A DNA stretch of 64,000 bases from Croceitalea marina (GTDB lineage: Bacteria > Bacteroidota > Bacteroidia > Flavobacteriales > Flavobacteriaceae), in NCBI RefSeq assembly GCF_042684265.1, contig NZ_JBHULB010000080.1, forward strand, positions 1 to 64,000. Direction: 5' to 3'. The translations under genes and the position numbers were made by a program. Below, in pieces: positions 62,950 through 64,000 of the stretch; the stretch's first letter is position 1; each line of letters begins with the position of its first letter. Below the pieces are notes generated by a model. It did no database searches, was not told the DNA's origin, and was given only the letters and a program-made list of their open reading frames with translations.

Positions 62950-64000
62950 ATGAAGAATTTATTTAAAAAGAAAAACGAGTTATCTCAAAAAACAGAAACT
63001 GTTTCATTACAGATAGAAGGAATGACCTGTAGTGGCTGTTCATTACATATCGAAAAGGATATCAATAAAAAAGATGGTATTCTAATCAGTTCTGTGAACC
63101 ACGAAACTGGTAAAGGAGAATTTACTTTTGATACTGCCAAGTTGAATAAAGAGGAATTGATTAACGCTGTAAATAGCATTGGTAAGTATACGGTTGTTAA
63201 AGGCAATGAAAAAGAGGATTGTTGTGATTCAATTTCGGATAGCACGACAGATAAAGCGTCCAACAAAGGAAAAAATCAATTCGATTTAATCGTAATTGGA
63301 GGTGGTTCTGCTGCATTTTCAGCAGCCATAAAAGCTGAAAGTTTAGGACTCACAACACTAATGGTTAATGGTGGATTAGATTTTGGTGGCACTTGTGTTA
63401 ATGTTGGCTGTGTACCTTCCAAAAATTTAATCCGTGCGGCTGAAACGGCTTACCATACAACACATTCTAATTTTGCAGGAATAAAACCAAAAGGTGCTGA
63501 CATTGATTTTGCTCAAATAATAAAAGACAAAAAAGCATTGGTTGCAGCCCTGCAACAGCAAAAGTATATGGATGTTGTGAGTGATTTTGAAAACTTAACG
63601 ATGCTAAAAGGATGGGCAGAATTTGTAAATAACAACACCATTATTGTTGATGGTAAAGACACATACACTGCAACAAACGTTGTTATAGCAACAGGTGCAA
63701 CCACGAATATTCCAAATATTGAAGGATTAAATGAAGTTGGGTATTTAACTAATGTGTCCTTATTCGATTTGGAAGAAAAACCCAAAAGCTTGACCATAAT
63801 GGGCGCAGGTTATATCGGATTGGAAATGGCAATGGCATATAATCGTTTAGGAGTAAAAGTACGTATCATAGAATTTACCGATAGGCCTTTACGAAGTCAA
63901 ACCGAAGACATTACTGATGTTTTAGTTGAACAAATGAAAAGTGAAGGGATTGAAATTCTTCCAAATTTTAGAGCTTTTAAATTTGAAAAAGAGGGCAACG
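62950..64000 (+). CDS. merA: Mercury(II) reductase MerA (3' end beyond window)
   Basis: At least 350 residues, open at the window end. An N-terminal HMA domain (GMTCSGC, C27 and C30) is followed by a short CC-containing linker (EDCCDS). The FAD motif VIGGGSAAFSAAIKAES and the redox pair in GGTCVNVGCVPSKN (near 147-158) mark a flavoprotein disulfide reductase. It reduces Hg(II) to volatile Hg(0) with NADPH. The C-terminal Cys pair is not in view. Confidence 0.95.
   Translation, partial: MKNLFKKKNELSQKTETVSLQIEGMTCSGCSLHIEKDINKKDGILISSVNHETGKGEFTFDTAKLNKEELINAVNSIGKYTVVKGNEKEDCCDSISDSTTDKASNKGKNQFDLIVIGGGSAAFSAAIKAESLGLTTLMVNGGLDFGGTCVNVGCVPSKNLIRAAETAYHTTHSNFAGIKPKGADIDFAQIIKDKKALVAALQQQKYMDVVSDFENLTMLKGWAEFVNNNTIIVDGKDTYTATNVVIATGATTNIPNIEGLNEVGYLTNVSLFDLEEKPKSLTIMGAGYIGLEMAMAYNRLGVKVRIIEFTDRPLRSQTEDITDVLVEQMKSEGIEILPNFRAFKFEKEGN

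Larger units (their letters stand above)
38850..64000. mobile_element. Integrative conjugative element, left part
   Basis: From the altered tRNA-Ser onward the genes are those of a Bacteroidota conjugative element: ssb, RadC-like, BfmA and DUF5712 mobilization proteins, coupling ATPase, TraE-F-G-I-J-K-M-N, an amidase, and mercury-resistance cargo. No integrase is in view and the other end is outside the window. The exact left edge is inferred, most likely between 38843 and 38868. Confidence 0.75.

Noticed and set aside
1..64000. CRISPR array or rRNA operon
   Set aside because: No regularly spaced repeats with unique spacers and no rRNA-like sequence were seen.

Overview
The window looks like a chromosome segment of a marine-type member of the Flavobacteriaceae (Bacteroidota). 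The evidence is AT-rich DNA, start sites without clear Shine-Dalgarno sequences, promoters of the Bacteroidota type (TTG/TTTG, about 20 bp, then TAnnTTTG), several TTG starts, and gene families typical of the group: DnaE with a fused exonuclease, S16 with an acidic tail, M56/BlaI modules, DUF4230, DUF4407 and Bacteroidota-type Tra proteins. The genus cannot be fixed from the sequence alone.

Positions 1-38,200 are mostly core chromosome. From the left come a decayed HigA-like antitoxin next to tRNA-Asp, a DUF58 protein, thioredoxin, dnaE, a PA2169-family bundle protein, rpsP-rimM, trmN6, a glutaryl-CoA-type dehydrogenase, a class V aminotransferase, and a YdeP-type molybdoenzyme with DUF7009. 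A 400-bp gap then holds a strong small-RNA candidate. The complete histidine degradation operon hutH-hutI-hutU-hutG (minus strand) lies opposite a LysR regulator. Two BlaI/M56 sensor modules follow, each with three operator-like dyads over its promoter, but with different operator sequences. Between them lie TPR and TonB-like genes, ruvC, hemW, a cyclase-family protein, DUF4230, a Dabb protein, an MmcQ protein and DUF4407. The core ends with a DoxX-like protein and an M20 dipeptidase.

Positions 38,200-38,870 are a junction. tRNA-Leu(UAG) has a duplicated 5' half just upstream. tRNA-Ser(UGA) has lost the outer two pairs of its acceptor stem, and a displaced copy of the missing bases sits 19 bp away at the end of a helicase gene.

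Positions about 38,870-64,000 read as one integrative conjugative element that continues past the window. It carries a helicase-nuclease interrupted by an in-frame TGA, a structured non-coding leader, ssb, a RadC-like protein, and an oriT-like palindrome block. Next come the BfmA and DUF5712 mobilization proteins, a coupling ATPase, an inserted two-gene restriction-modification-like unit, and the transfer operon traE-F-G-I-J-K-M-N (minus strand) with a divergent cell-wall amidase. The cargo is a mercury operon: an ArsR-type regulator, MerTP, a beta-propeller lipoprotein, MerP, a 75-residue Cys-containing protein, DUF2652, MerB and MerA (cut by the window end). Mercury would be imported, organomercurials cleaved by MerB, and Hg(II) reduced by MerA.

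The most promising leads are the helicase-nuclease at the element edge, the methylase/PD-(D/E)XK pair, the three-hairpin RNA at about 15,040, the oriT block, the two triple-operator promoters, and the unusual companion genes of the mercury operon.
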